64,000 nucleotides of DNA from Pseudomonas sp. KU43P (GTDB taxonomy: Bacteria; Pseudomonadota; Gammaproteobacteria; Pseudomonadales; Pseudomonadaceae). Shown one piece after another: positions 39,331-47,671 of this stretch. Both the position numbers and the translations under genes were made by a program. The stretch is taken from the NCBI RefSeq assembly GCF_033095865.1, contig NZ_AP019365.1, forward strand, positions 4,871,501 through 4,935,500, read 5' to 3'. Under the pieces are notes generated by a model. The model searched no databases. It was not told where the DNA came from and saw only the letters and a list, made by a program, of their open reading frames with translations. Position 1 is the first letter of the stretch. Each line of letters starts with the position of its first letter.

Positions 39331-40680
39331 TCAGTCCTGTTGTGGCGCAAGCGCCTCACGCAGGCTCACGATCGCCGCATCACGGGCTTCGGCGCCCTCG
39401 AACTGCGGCCCTTCGGCAACCTGCTCGCCGGCCAGCCACAGGCTGAAGCCCAGGCCTTCGACGCGCACATCGGCTTCACCACCCTGCTGCAACTGCTTGC
39501 TCACGGCACCGGCGCTCTTGCCATCGGCGAAGCTGCGCGACAGCAGCAACTGCTCGCCATCGGCGGCCAGCAGGCGGAAGCGGAAGCTGCCATCCTCGTC
39601 ACGGAAGCTGACGAAGCGCGCACTCTTGGCGGCCTTCTTCTTCACCTCGGTGCCGGCCTGCACGCTGCTGCGGAACGAACGCAGGCCAACGGCTTCGCGC
39701 AGCTGCTCGAGGAACGGCGTGGCGATCTTGCGTGCTTTCGCGGCACCAGCCAGGAGAATGTCTTCCAGGTCTGCCGGGCGCGAAATCAGCTGGTGGTAGT
39801 GCTCGCGTTTTTCCGCCAGCTGGCCGTCCAGCAACTGGAACAGGCGCTGCTTGGCTTCACCCCAACCCAGGCCCTGCAGCAGCTCTTCGCGGAACTCGGC
39901 GCATTGGGCTGGCGTGGAGAAGGCCTGGAACAGAGTGAACAGGTGAGCGTTGTCCGGGTCCTTGGCTTCGCCCGGGGCGCGCGAGTCGGTGACGATGCGC
40001 GAGATGGCGTCCTTCATGTCCTTGGCGCTGGTGAACAGCGGGATGGTGTTGTCGTAGCTCTTGGACATCTTGCGACCGTCCAGGCCCGGCAGGGTCGCCA
40101 CACTCTCCTCGATCACCGCCTCCGGCAGGGCGAAGAACTCCTTGCCCTGGCCGAACAGGTGGTTGAAGCGCTGGCCGATGTCGCGGGCCATTTCCACGTG
40201 CTGGATCTGGTCACGGCCGACCGGCACCTTGTTGGCGTTGAACATCAGGATGTCTGCGGCCATCAGCACCGGGTAGCTGTACAGGCCCATGGTCACGCCG
40301 GCATCCGGGTCTTCGCCGTTTTCCAAGTTCTTGTCCACCGAGGCCTTGTAGGCGTGGGCGCGGTTGAGCAGGCCCTTGGCGGCGACGCAGGTCAGCAGCC
40401 AGGTAAGCTCGGGGATTTCGGGTATGTCGGACTGGCGGTAGAAGGTCACCTTTTCCGGGTCGAGGCCACCAGCCAGCCAAGTGGCGGCGATTTCCAGACG
40501 CGAGCGCTGGATGCGCAGCGGGTCATCGCACTTGATCAGGGCGTGGTAGTCGGCCAGGAAGTAGAACGAGTCGACACCGGGCTGCTGGCTGGCAGTGATC
40601 GCCGGGCGGATGGCGCCCGCGTAATTGCCCAGGTGCGGGGTGCCGGTGGTGGTGATACCAGTGAGAATGCGCGTGGTCAT
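39331..40680 (-). CDS. trpS: Tryptophanyl-tRNA synthetase with C-terminal extension
   Basis: A 449-residue class I aminoacyl-tRNA synthetase. The HIGH-type motif is [13 protein letters not shown] and the KMSKS motif is [10 protein letters not shown]. The catalytic and anticodon domains end near residue 340. About 100 further residues follow, beginning [22 protein letters not shown]. This segment resembles the small YegP/DUF1508-type beta fold and is absent from the 334-residue E. coli enzyme; long forms are usual in Pseudomonas. It follows the hydrolase gene after 25 bases. Confidence 0.96.
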   Translation of the reverse strand: MTTRILTGITTTGTPHLGNYAGAIRPAITASQQPGVDSFYFLADYHALIKCDDPLRIQRSRLEIAATWLAGGLDPEKVTFYRQSDIPEIPELTWLLTCVAAKGLLNRAHAYKASVDKNLENGEDPDAGVTMGLYSYPVLMAADILMFNANKVPVGRDQIQHVEMARDIGQRFNHLFGQGKEFFALPEAVIEESVATLPGLDGRKMSKSYDNTIPLFTSAKDMKDAISRIVTDSRAPGEAKDPDNAHLFTLFQAFSTPAQCAEFREELLQGLGWGEAKQRLFQLLDGQLAEKREHYHQLISRPADLEDILLAGAAKARKIATPFLEQLREAVGLRSFRSSVQAGTEVKKKAAKSARFVSFRDEDGSFRFRLLAADGEQLLLSRSFADGKSAGAVSKQLQQGGEADVRVEGLGFSLWLAGEQVAEGPQFEGAEARDAAIVSLREALAPQQD

Positions 40681-40705
40681 GGGTGTTCGCTTATTCAGGC
40701 TTGGC

Positions 40706-41341
40706 TCAATTCGAAAGGCGCGGCAGCAGCAGATCCTTCAGATCGGTCAGCTTGCCATGGAAGAAGTGTCCGCATTCTGCCACTTTCAGCAGCTCATGGG
40801 GGCGCGACAGGCTGTCGGACCAATCGTAAACGAGCTGCGGCGCCACCACTTCGTCGGCGTCAGGCTGCACCACCGTGATCGGGCAACGCTGCGGCAGCGG
40901 GAATTCGGCGGTCAGGCGCATCACCGCCGGAGCGATCATGAACAGGTGCTGCAGCGTCACACCGGCAGTTTCCAGGCGCCCGGCCAGGCTGGTGGCAACG
41001 AAACCACCGAACGAGAAGCCCATCAGCACCAGCGGCAAGTGCGGGTGTTGCTCACGCAGCCAGGCGGCGGCGGCTTCGGCATCGGCCACTTCGCCCGCGC
41101 CCATGTCGTGGCTGCCAGCGCTCTGGCCGACGCCGCGGTAGTTGAAACGCAAGGTTACATAGCCGGCATCACGCGCAGTGCGCTGTAGGGTCGAGACCAC
41201 CTTGTTGAGCATGGTGCCGCCCTGAACCGGATTCGGGTGGCAGATCAGCACCGCACCGCGGGCATCGGCCACGTCCAGGTACAAGGCTTCCAGCTGGCCC
41301 TCAGGGCCATCGATGAACAAGGGGGTTTCGCGGACAAGCAA
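40706..41341 (-). CDS. Alpha/beta-hydrolase family protein
   Basis: A 211-residue compact alpha/beta hydrolase. The oxyanion-strand region [16 protein letters not shown], the nucleophile elbow GFSFGG (Ser), an Asp in [11 protein letters not shown] and a C-terminal His in ECGHFFHG complete a plausible triad. Similar proteins are annotated as predicted hydrolases (COG2945-like) without known substrate. It is adjacent to trpS on the same strand and divergent from zapG. Confidence 0.88.
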   Translation of the reverse strand: MLVRETPLFIDGPEGQLEALYLDVADARGAVLICHPNPVQGGTMLNKVVSTLQRTARDAGYVTLRFNYRGVGQSAGSHDMGAGEVADAEAAAAWLREQHPHLPLVLMGFSFGGFVATSLAGRLETAGVTLQHLFMIAPAVMRLTAEFPLPQRCPITVVQPDADEVVAPQLVYDWSDSLSRPHELLKVAECGHFFHGKLTDLKDLLLPRLSN

Positions 41342-41476
41342 GGCACTACTCCGTGACCTCGAAGGGGGTCGACTCGTCTAGGTGTGGAATTCTGTTCTGA
41401 TTTGCGATCGCTCGCGGTATACAGCGCAGGTCTGAGCCGTTAACGTAAAGCAAAGCCGTTTATAGAGGAAGGACTC

Positions 41477-41914
41477 GTGGAACTCTCGCTCCTTGTTTGG
41501 TTGTTGCCAACCCTGGCCCTGGTCATTGGCGTCGCCATCGGCTTCGTCGTGGCGCGCCTGCTGCCCAATGCAGCACCCAGCAGCACCCAGCGTCAGCTGG
41601 ATGACATTCAAAAGCGCTTCGACAGTTACCAGAACGAAGTGGTCACCCATTTCAACAGCACCGCCGTGCTGGTCAAGAAACTGACCCAGAGCTATCAGGA
41701 TGTGCAGGATCACCTGGCCGAAGGCGCCAACAGCCTGGCCCTGGACGAAGTGACCCGTCAGCGCCTGCTGGCGGCCCTGCACTCCGAAGCGGCCCAAGGC
41801 CCACGCGACCGCTTGACCCCGCCACGCGACACCGCCGAAGTACCGCGCGATTACGCGCCGAAGTCGCCGAACTCGCCGGGCATGCTCGATGAGAGCTACG
41901 GGCTCAAGCGTTGA
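41477..41914 (+). CDS. zapG: YhcB/ZapG family membrane protein
   Basis: A 145-residue DUF1043 protein with one N-terminal membrane segment (LVWLLPTLALVIGVAIGFVVARLL), a coiled-coil region (RQLDDIQKRFDSYQNEVVTHF) and a Pro-rich tail ending DESYGLKR. E. coli YhcB (ZapG) links elongation, division and envelope growth. The start is GTG with AGGAAGG upstream. It is followed at once by a Rho-independent terminator. Confidence 0.92.
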   Translation: MELSLLVWLLPTLALVIGVAIGFVVARLLPNAAPSSTQRQLDDIQKRFDSYQNEVVTHFNSTAVLVKKLTQSYQDVQDHLAEGANSLALDEVTRQRLLAALHSEAAQGPRDRLTPPRDTAEVPRDYAPKSPNSPGMLDESYGLKR

Positions 41915-41929
41915 TTCGCTGAAATGAAC

Positions 41930-41952
41930 AAGGCCTCGAAAGAGGCCTTTTT
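41930..41952 (+). terminator. Terminator of zapG
   Basis: An 8-bp stem AAGGCCTC/GAGGCCTT with loop GAAA is followed by TTT, 16 bases past the zapG stop. Confidence 0.88.
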
Positions 41953-41974
41953 CTTGTGTGTAATTCACCGTCCA

Positions 41975-42052
41975 CATCGCCGGCAAGCCGGCTCCCACAA
42001 GGGGGGAGCGAAGCTGTATACATGTGGGAGCCGGCTTGCCGGCGATAGGGCC
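41975..42052. repeat. Inverted REP pair
   Basis: Units at about 41975-41999 and, inverted, 42022-42052, between the convergent zapG and mdeA genes. The spacer is short and has a GGGGGGAGC run. Confidence 0.9.
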
Positions 42053-42064
42053 AACGCAGACAAA

Positions 42065-43264
42065 TCAGCTACAAGCCTTCAGCGCCTGCTCGACATCCGC
42101 CAGCAGATCCTCCACGTCCTCCAAGCCTACCGACAACCGCACCAACCCCTCCGAAATCCCATGATGCGCACGCTCTTCAGGTGTGTAGCTCGAATGGGTC
42201 ATGCTCGCCGGATGCTGCGCCAGCGACTCGGCATCCCCCAGGCTCACCGCCCGGGCGAAGAGCTGCAACGCATTCATGAATCGCCGACCGGCCTCGATAC
42301 CGCCCTTAAGCTCGAAAGCGATCATCCCGCCCGGCAGACGCATCTGCCGCCGGGCCAATTCGTACTGGCCGAACGTTGGCAGCCCCGGATAGTGAATCAG
42401 CTCGACCTGCGGCTGACATGCCAGGAACTCCGCGACCTGCTGGGCATTGGCACAATGGCGGTCCATGCGCAGCGCCACGGTCTTGATACCCCGCATCAAC
42501 AGCGAAGCATCGTGCGGCGACAACACAGCGCCGGTCAGGTCCTTGAGGCCTTCCAGACGAATCCGGTCGATCAACGCCTGGCGCCCGATCACCAGCCCGG
42601 CGGTGAGGTCGCCATGGCCGCTGAGGTACTTGGTGGCCGAATGCACCACCAGGTCGGCGCCAAGTTCCAGCGGCCGTTGCAGATACGGGGTGCAGTAGGT
42701 GTTGTCGACCACGATGTGGATGTCATGGCCACGCGTTGCTTCAGCCACGGCCGTAATATCGACCAGCTGCATGTTGGGGTTGGCCGGCGTTTCGAAGTAG
42801 ATCATCCGCGTCTTGCGGGTGATCGCCGCCTTGAGCGCCTTGCTGTCGTTCAGGTCGACGTGGCGGATCTTCACCCCGAACTCGCCGATGCCATGGTGCA
42901 AAAAGGCGAAGGTGCAGCCGTACAGGGTGGTACCGACGATCAACTCGTCACCGGGCCGAAGCAAGGTCCACAACGTCGACGTGATGGCCCCCATGCCCGA
43001 CGCCAGGGCCAGCCCAGCCTCACCGCCTTCCAGGGACGCCATGCGCTGTTCCAGCAGCGCCAGTGTCGGGTTGGAAATGCGGCTGTAGAAATGCCCGCAC
43101 TCCTCACCCGCAAAACACGCTGCGCCATATTCAACCGTCGGGAAGGCATAGGTCGCGGTCTGGTACACCGGCGGCACCAAGGCCCCACCGTGGGAAAGCG
43201 GATCGTAGCCATGATGGATGGCACGCGTGGAGAAACCGTTGTTGTTGTTATGGGAGTCGCGCAT
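42065..43264 (-). CDS. mdeA: L-methionine gamma-lyase MdeA
   Basis: A 399-residue PLP enzyme of the Cys/Met-metabolism family that splits methionine to methanethiol, ammonia and 2-oxobutanoate. It is nearly identical in feel to the P. putida enzyme, with one extra Asn near the N-terminus. The PLP lysine is in VVHSATKYLSGH. The Tyr and Cys that distinguish gamma-lyases are in TLYGCTFAFL, and the neighbouring-subunit phosphate site is in HFYSRISNPT. mdeR is divergent and 127 bases away, the known regulator arrangement. Confidence 0.96.
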   Translation of the reverse strand: MRDSHNNNNGFSTRAIHHGYDPLSHGGALVPPVYQTATYAFPTVEYGAACFAGEECGHFYSRISNPTLALLEQRMASLEGGEAGLALASGMGAITSTLWTLLRPGDELIVGTTLYGCTFAFLHHGIGEFGVKIRHVDLNDSKALKAAITRKTRMIYFETPANPNMQLVDITAVAEATRGHDIHIVVDNTYCTPYLQRPLELGADLVVHSATKYLSGHGDLTAGLVIGRQALIDRIRLEGLKDLTGAVLSPHDASLLMRGIKTVALRMDRHCANAQQVAEFLACQPQVELIHYPGLPTFGQYELARRQMRLPGGMIAFELKGGIEAGRRFMNALQLFARAVSLGDAESLAQHPASMTHSSYTPEERAHHGISEGLVRLSVGLEDVEDLLADVEQALKACS

Positions 43265-43391
43265 GGCAACAGCCTCTGGTGGTTTGTTATAAGCTTATGC
43301 CACCGAGCCGCCTGATATTTTCCAAAATCGCCCCCACAATTGGCCATGTTTTGGAACAAAAACAATAAATATCCAACCAGGAGGGCAAATC

Positions 43392-43871
43392 ATGCCTGCA
43401 AGCTTAGACCGCACCGACCGCGCCCTGCTCGCCGCCCTGCAGGACAACGCCCGCCTAACTGTCTCCGAACTCGCCGACCAAGTTGCACTGACCACTTCGC
43501 CTTGCTGGCGACGGGTCAAGTTGCTGGAAGACAACGGCTATATCACCGGCTACCAGGCGATTCTTTCGCCCAAGTCGCTGGGGTTCGGGGTGACTGCGTT
43601 CGTCAGCATCATGATGGACTCGCATACCAAGGATATGGCCTTGGCGTTCGAGCAACGGCTGATGGAGATTCCCGAGATCGTGAGTTGCCATAACATCTCC
43701 GGGCGGTACGATTTCCTGCTGGAAATTCTGGCGCGGGACTTGGAATCGTTCGGGGAGTTTACGCGGGAAGTGCTGCAGCGGTTGCCGGGGGTGAAGGAGA
43801 TTTACTCAAGCTTTTCCTACAAGGCGGTTAAGGAAAAGCGCGTGATCCCTGTGTCGGAAACGCATATCTGA
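43392..43871 (+). CDS. mdeR: Lrp/AsnC-family regulator MdeR
   Basis: A 159-residue Lrp-family protein. The N-terminal winged helix is RTDRALLAALQDNARLTVSELADQVALTTSPCWRRVKLLEDNGYI. The C-terminal RAM ligand-binding domain spans about residues 65-150. MdeR is known to activate the divergent methionine gamma-lyase gene, probably in response to methionine. The ATG has AGGAGGG seven bases upstream. Confidence 0.93.
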   Translation: MPASLDRTDRALLAALQDNARLTVSELADQVALTTSPCWRRVKLLEDNGYITGYQAILSPKSLGFGVTAFVSIMMDSHTKDMALAFEQRLMEIPEIVSCHNISGRYDFLLEILARDLESFGEFTREVLQRLPGVKEIYSSFSYKAVKEKRVIPVSETHI

Positions 43872-43984
43872 ATCAGATCTTTCAAGTTCGTAGGAGCTGT
43901 CTTACCGATTGACAGGCTGCGCCTGACATACGGGAAAAATTGCCTGGAGCACGCTTGCCATGTAGCGACCAGGAGGATGACTAC

Positions 43985-46393
43985 ATGGCTCAAAAGCAAA
44001 CTGTATATCTGGAACGCACGCAGGTTCAGGCCCCGGTTTTTCTCGAAGCCACATGGGTCAGCCCCAACGAACCTGACAGGACACCGCTTACACCTGTAGC
44101 TGGCGGTGGTGGGCCCGGCTACGGCGGATGGGGCCTGGATGCAGGGCGACCACGAGGTACCGGAGGGCCGAGCCGATTTGCGCCCGAAAAAGGCTGGCGT
44201 ACGGTTTTTGGAGAAGAACATAACGGCACTCATAGCCATTACAAAAACCAATATGCACACGTGCTTCAAGAACTCCCGGCACAAATCGAAGCTGAACTCG
44301 CGGCGATTGAACAACAGGCGAGCGCAGCAGCAAGTAGCCCTTCTCAGCTTGCTGTACTACAGCAACAACTGACCACCGAGAATCTGCAACGAAAGCGTGC
44401 CGACTACCTGCAAACCTTGCCAACGGCAACCGGGTTCTACGGTGCGGTTCCCTTCTATAAGCGATATGACTCCTTTGCCACCCGACTGAGTGATGAGGGG
44501 GCTTACCCACTCGTTGGCACAGCCGAAGAATGGGGACAGCGGGTTTGGGGAACATTCGATGCATCGGTCGATGCTGCCTATAAGTTGCACATAGCCGCGC
44601 AAAAATATCAGGCATTGGCGAGCATGCTGCCAGGGTTGGCCCATCAAGTAGACAAGGCTGAACTTGAGCAACTCACCATTGACCTGAGGAGCGCGATTGA
44701 ACGCAGAGTCAAACAGATTCAACTGGAGCAGCAGACTTGCTTCAACTGCCTGCCCAACTTCCTACAGCATCAGCTAATTCAGGCAGCCCCACTCCAGGAG
44801 ACTGACACCCTCACCCAGCAACTGTCGGCCTATGCGAATGCCACCCATGCACTCATAGCGACAAAACAGGCCGAAGTACCGGCTTTCAGCGAGTCCAACC
44901 CGGAGATTGTTGGGCCGCTGTCCAAGCCGCAAACCGAGGCTCTGCAGCATCTGGTGAATGAGCAGGCAACACGCCGAGCTGGACCGCTCTGGGCGGACTA
45001 TCACCGCGCACTTGCCCTGACCGAGTCCATCCGCTACCTGCAAGGGTTCAGTGCTGCAATGGATAACCTGGCGCAGCGAGCCGTTGAAGTCGAACGGCTG
45101 CAAGCGCGGTATGCGGCGGAACTGGCAGCCGCTCAGGAAGCTGCACGGCAACAGGCCGAGGCTGAGCGATTGGCTGCAGAAGAAGCCGCTCGGCTACAAG
45201 CTGAGGCCGAGCGATTGGCTGCAGAAGAAGTCGCACGGCTACAAGCTGAGGCCGAGCGGCTGGCTGCAGAGGCTGAACGTCAGCGACTTGAATCAGAACG
45301 TCAGGGCATCAGCTACATCACCGATGTCCGAATTTCCTCTTCAGTACCGGCCATCACGCCGATAGGTGCTGCCACATTCGCGATTGCCGAGAGCGCTTCC
45401 GCTGCTCTACTGGAAGAGATCACTGCCGCCACAAGTCGAATGGCCACAGCAGCAATTGCCACCATCCCCCAGTTGGCCGTTGCGATCCTGACGGCAGCTT
45501 GGCCATCAACACTTGGCAACGCGGAACGCCGCTATCTGATCAGCACGCCACTTTCCAGCCTTTCGCCACCCGGAGGACCTGACCTTGTAGCCCTGGCCAC
45601 GTCTTCCACTAGCGTCGACGTGCCGTACTTGCTTGCGGGCAGTGAAGACGAGAACGAACTGGAGTTGTACGTATTACCTGGTGGAAAGCCGATAGCTGTC
45701 CGCGCGACCACATTCGACAGCGAGCGACAGGTCTACAGCCTTGCACTGGACAACCCCCAACGGATCCTGACATGGACACCAGCAAGCGCTCCGGGGGCAG
45801 AAGTAGGTAGCTCCACTAGCCTGCCACCCGCTCCACCGGCCACAGTCGTTTACACCGGCAGCAGCCTTACCCCTGTAAACACTGAGTCCGAAAGCTACCC
45901 TGCTCTGGATCTGCTGGATCAAGAACGGCTAATTATCACTTTCCCGATCGACTCGGGATTGCCGCCTATTCTGGTGGTGTTCAAAAGCCCGCGTTATGAG
46001 CCCGGAGTTGTCAGCGGGATTGGCGCACCTTTGGCCGGTGTATGGCTTGGTGAAGAGACACGCAACGCTGGTGCCCTAATACCTCAGCACATCGCCGACT
46101 TGCTTCAAGGAAAGGAGTACCGAGATTTTGACGCGTTCAGGATAGACTTCTGGAGAGCAGTGGCGAATGACCCTGAGCTGTCAAAACAATTCGCCAAGCA
46201 AAATCTCATTCGTATGCGTGAAAAAGGAAATGCGCCAAGTGTACGAGAGTCTGACGCTTATAGCCTGCACAAGAGTTTTATCCTGCACCATGTAATCCCA
46301 ATCAGTGAGGGTGGCGCTGTATATGACATCGATAACTTGAGAATCGTCACTCCGTCAGCACATCAGAAAATTCACTATGGAGACAAACTATGA
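43985..46393 (+). CDS. S-type pyocin with colicin-E9-like HNH DNase domain
   Basis: An 802-residue secreted bacteriocin that should kill related cells by cutting DNA. Residues about 35-55 are Gly/Pro-rich (GGGGPGYGGWG), like colicin translocation domains. A long helical region follows to about 440, ending in three 15-residue coiled-coil repeats. A pyocin-S domain spans about 545-670. The C-terminal nuclease starts near 680 (LIPQHIADLLQGKEYRDFDAF). Its HNH residues His768, His769, Asn784, His793 and His797 have exactly the spacing of colicin E9. AGGAGG lies eight bases before the chosen ATG. No LexA or PrtN box is convincing upstream. The receptor is unknown. The immunity gene overlaps its stop. 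Confidence 0.92.
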   Translation: MAQKQTVYLERTQVQAPVFLEATWVSPNEPDRTPLTPVAGGGGPGYGGWGLDAGRPRGTGGPSRFAPEKGWRTVFGEEHNGTHSHYKNQYAHVLQELPAQIEAELAAIEQQASAAASSPSQLAVLQQQLTTENLQRKRADYLQTLPTATGFYGAVPFYKRYDSFATRLSDEGAYPLVGTAEEWGQRVWGTFDASVDAAYKLHIAAQKYQALASMLPGLAHQVDKAELEQLTIDLRSAIERRVKQIQLEQQTCFNCLPNFLQHQLIQAAPLQETDTLTQQLSAYANATHALIATKQAEVPAFSESNPEIVGPLSKPQTEALQHLVNEQATRRAGPLWADYHRALALTESIRYLQGFSAAMDNLAQRAVEVERLQARYAAELAAAQEAARQQAEAERLAAEEAARLQAEAERLAAEEVARLQAEAERLAAEAERQRLESERQGISYITDVRISSSVPAITPIGAATFAIAESASAALLEEITAATSRMATAAIATIPQLAVAILTAAWPSTLGNAERRYLISTPLSSLSPPGGPDLVALATSSTSVDVPYLLAGSEDENELELYVLPGGKPIAVRATTFDSERQVYSLALDNPQRILTWTPASAPGAEVGSSTSLPPAPPATVVYTGSSLTPVNTESESYPALDLLDQERLIITFPIDSGLPPILVVFKSPRYEPGVVSGIGAPLAGVWLGEETRNAGALIPQHIADLLQGKEYRDFDAFRIDFWRAVANDPELSKQFAKQNLIRMREKGNAPSVRESDAYSLHKSFILHHVIPISEGGAVYDIDNLRIVTPSAHQKIHYGDKL
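45140..45274 (+). repeat. Three tandem 45-bp in-frame repeats in the pyocin gene
   Basis: Three near-identical 45-bp units (45140-45184, 45185-45229, 45230-45274) encode AARxQAEAERLAAEE-type 15-residue repeats, part of a charged coiled coil between the N-terminal region and the pyocin-S domain. Copy number could vary between strains by slippage. Confidence 0.9.
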
Positions 46394-46653
46394 TAATGAA
46401 GAACAATTACAGCGATTACACTGAGTCCGAATTCATCGAATTCCTACAAGAAATTTACCGTGCTAACGCCGAAGAACCAGATGAAATTCTTGCGCCTCTT
46501 CTCAGTCATTTTTCCACTGTGACGGAGCATCCTAGCGGAACAGACCTGATCTATTGGCCAGAAAGCGACGATCAAGGTGAGCTTGAAGCAGTATTGAGCA
46601 TTGTCAAAAAGTGGCGTGCTGCCAATGGAAGGCCTGGATTCAAAGTCCCCTGA
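46390..46653 (+). CDS. Colicin-E9-type (Im9-like) immunity protein 1
   Basis: An 87-residue cytoplasmic immunity protein that should block the pyocin's nuclease by binding beside its active site. It is clearly Im9-like: SDYTESEFIEFL (helix I), the signature TEHPSGTDLIYWP (helix III) and VKKWRAANGRPGFK at the C-terminus. The helix III hotspot that is Tyr-Tyr in Im9 is Tyr55-Trp56 here, which may affect specificity. The start overlaps the pyocin stop (ATGATA), with GGAG seven bases upstream. Confidence 0.93.
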   Translation: MIMKNNYSDYTESEFIEFLQEIYRANAEEPDEILAPLLSHFSTVTEHPSGTDLIYWPESDDQGELEAVLSIVKKWRAANGRPGFKVP

Positions 46654-46695
46654 AATACAAACCCTAATACAGCGGGGTTTCCCCGAACTGACGAC

Positions 46696-46878
46696 ATGAA
46701 ACAATTGACTGCAATGATTGTGCTCTTACTATCTGGATGCAGTGGCGAGATGCCTATACTTCTTCCTGATCGACAGAACATTAAATTCAAATGTGACATG
46801 GATCCATATAAGCAGGGATGCGAAAGACAGATGGATTATCAACAACATTTTCGATGGATCAAGAAGCCAGCAACCTAA
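46696..46878 (+). CDS. Small pyocin-linked lipoprotein, copy 1
   Basis: A 60-residue predicted lipoprotein with signal peptide MKQLTAMIVLLLSGC and Cys15 as the lipidation site. The mature part is 45 residues with two further cysteines in KFKCDMDPYKQGCERQ. A second copy of the gene (47668-47850) shares this core almost exactly. I do not recognise the family. Size, lipidation and position right after a bacteriocin immunity gene recall colicin lysis (release) proteins, although the sequence is not theirs. A CGGGG/CCCCG hairpin sits in the 42-base gap before it. Confidence 0.75.
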   Translation: MKQLTAMIVLLLSGCSGEMPILLPDRQNIKFKCDMDPYKQGCERQMDYQQHFRWIKKPAT

Positions 46879-47090
46879 CCTGATACAGAAAAGTACAGAC
46901 TTAAAGCTAACCGAGGATTAAGCCCCGCTTCAGCGGGGTGACCGGCTGGTTACACGAGACCAATGTCATCAAGGAAAATTCCTACTAGCCAGTAGAAAAA
47001 GCCTCACTTCCACATCGGCACTGAGAATTTTTTCATTCCAATCGACCAAAGCGATGATCTAAGTACCCCCCCTCATGAGAGTACGCTGAC

Positions 47091-47411
47091 ATGGCTGCCC
47101 ACCTCCCAGACCACATTGCAAGGAAAATGGCCAAGCAGACCTTCGATAATTTCGACGACTTCTCCCAAGCCTTCTGGATGGCAATCGCCGAAGACCCTGT
47201 CTACTCGCAGCAATTCATCGGTTCCCAACTCAACCGCATCAAGAAAGGCTGGCCACTGCGCGCCCCATTCGCAGAAACCGCAAGAGGCCTTCGCTCTTAC
47301 CAAATCTGCCACCTCGACCCACCTGAACTCGGTGGCGCCACGTACGAAGCGGACAACCTGAGGATGATGAGCGCCCTGCAGTACGCACTGTCATCGGAGG
47401 TGACCTGGTGA
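47091..47411 (+). CDS. Orphan pyocin nuclease-like domain with lost HNH residues
   Basis: A 106-residue protein that aligns without gaps to the last part of the full pyocin: HLPDHIARKMAKQTFDNFDDF and FWMAIAEDP match LIPQHIADLLQGKEYRDFDAF and FWRAVANDP. At the HNH positions it has Cys73, His74, Asn89, Tyr98 and Ser102 in place of His, His, Asn, His and His. Three metal-binding histidines are therefore gone, and nuclease activity is doubtful. No receptor or translocation part is present. It could be a remnant from recombination at the toxin 3' end, a silent cassette, or a protein that binds immunity proteins. Its stop overlaps immunity gene 2 (GTGA). Confidence 0.75.
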   Translation: MAAHLPDHIARKMAKQTFDNFDDFSQAFWMAIAEDPVYSQQFIGSQLNRIKKGWPLRAPFAETARGLRSYQICHLDPPELGGATYEADNLRMMSALQYALSSEVTW

Positions 47412-47671
47412 TCAGCAAAAAGCGCAGCCTGGCTGACTACACCTACGCCGAATTCAATGCCGTCGTGGAAGAATTGCTAAAAGCCGCTGGCACCTCGGCC
47501 TGGCAGGATCGCTTGCTGGAGCACTTCATTGAAATGGCCGAGCACCCGGATGGATCGGACCTGATCTATTACCCGAGGAAACCGCAGGAAGGCTGCGCGG
47601 AGCACGTGATCGCACGTATCATGGCCTGGCGAAAATCGAAGGGAATGCCCCTGTTCAAGGATGAGCGATGA
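47408..47671 (+). CDS. Colicin-E9-type (Im9-like) immunity protein 2
   Basis: An 87-residue Im9-like protein with LADYTYAEFNAVVEELL, AEHPDGSDLIYYP and IMAWRKSKGMPLFK. Unlike copy 1 it keeps the canonical Tyr54-Tyr55 pair. Helix II differs strongly from copy 1, which is where specificity for the cognate toxin lies, so it probably protects against a different pyocin. The start is GTG overlapping the orphan domain's stop; its own stop overlaps the lipoprotein start (ATGA). Confidence 0.9.
   Translation: MISKKRSLADYTYAEFNAVVEELLKAAGTSAWQDRLLEHFIEMAEHPDGSDLIYYPRKPQEGCAEHVIARIMAWRKSKGMPLFKDER

Noticed and set aside
43896..43914. Possible LexA (SOS) box before the pyocin gene, CTGT...ACAG
   Set aside because: The half-sites are 11 bases apart instead of 8, so it does not fit the LexA consensus.
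43909..43945. Possible PrtN P-boxes before the pyocin gene
   Set aside because: Two ATTGNNNGG strings are present, but the GT of the ATTG-N2/3-GT consensus is missing and there is no regular repetition.
44106..44372. 88-codon frame and other short frames inside the pyocin gene
   Set aside because: They overlap the in-frame pyocin coding sequence and have no ribosome site or recognisable product.
46923..46938. CCCCGC/GCGGGG hairpin after the first pyocin module as a terminator
   Set aside because: The stem is only 6 bp and is followed by no T-run; it may affect RNA stability but is not supported as a terminator.
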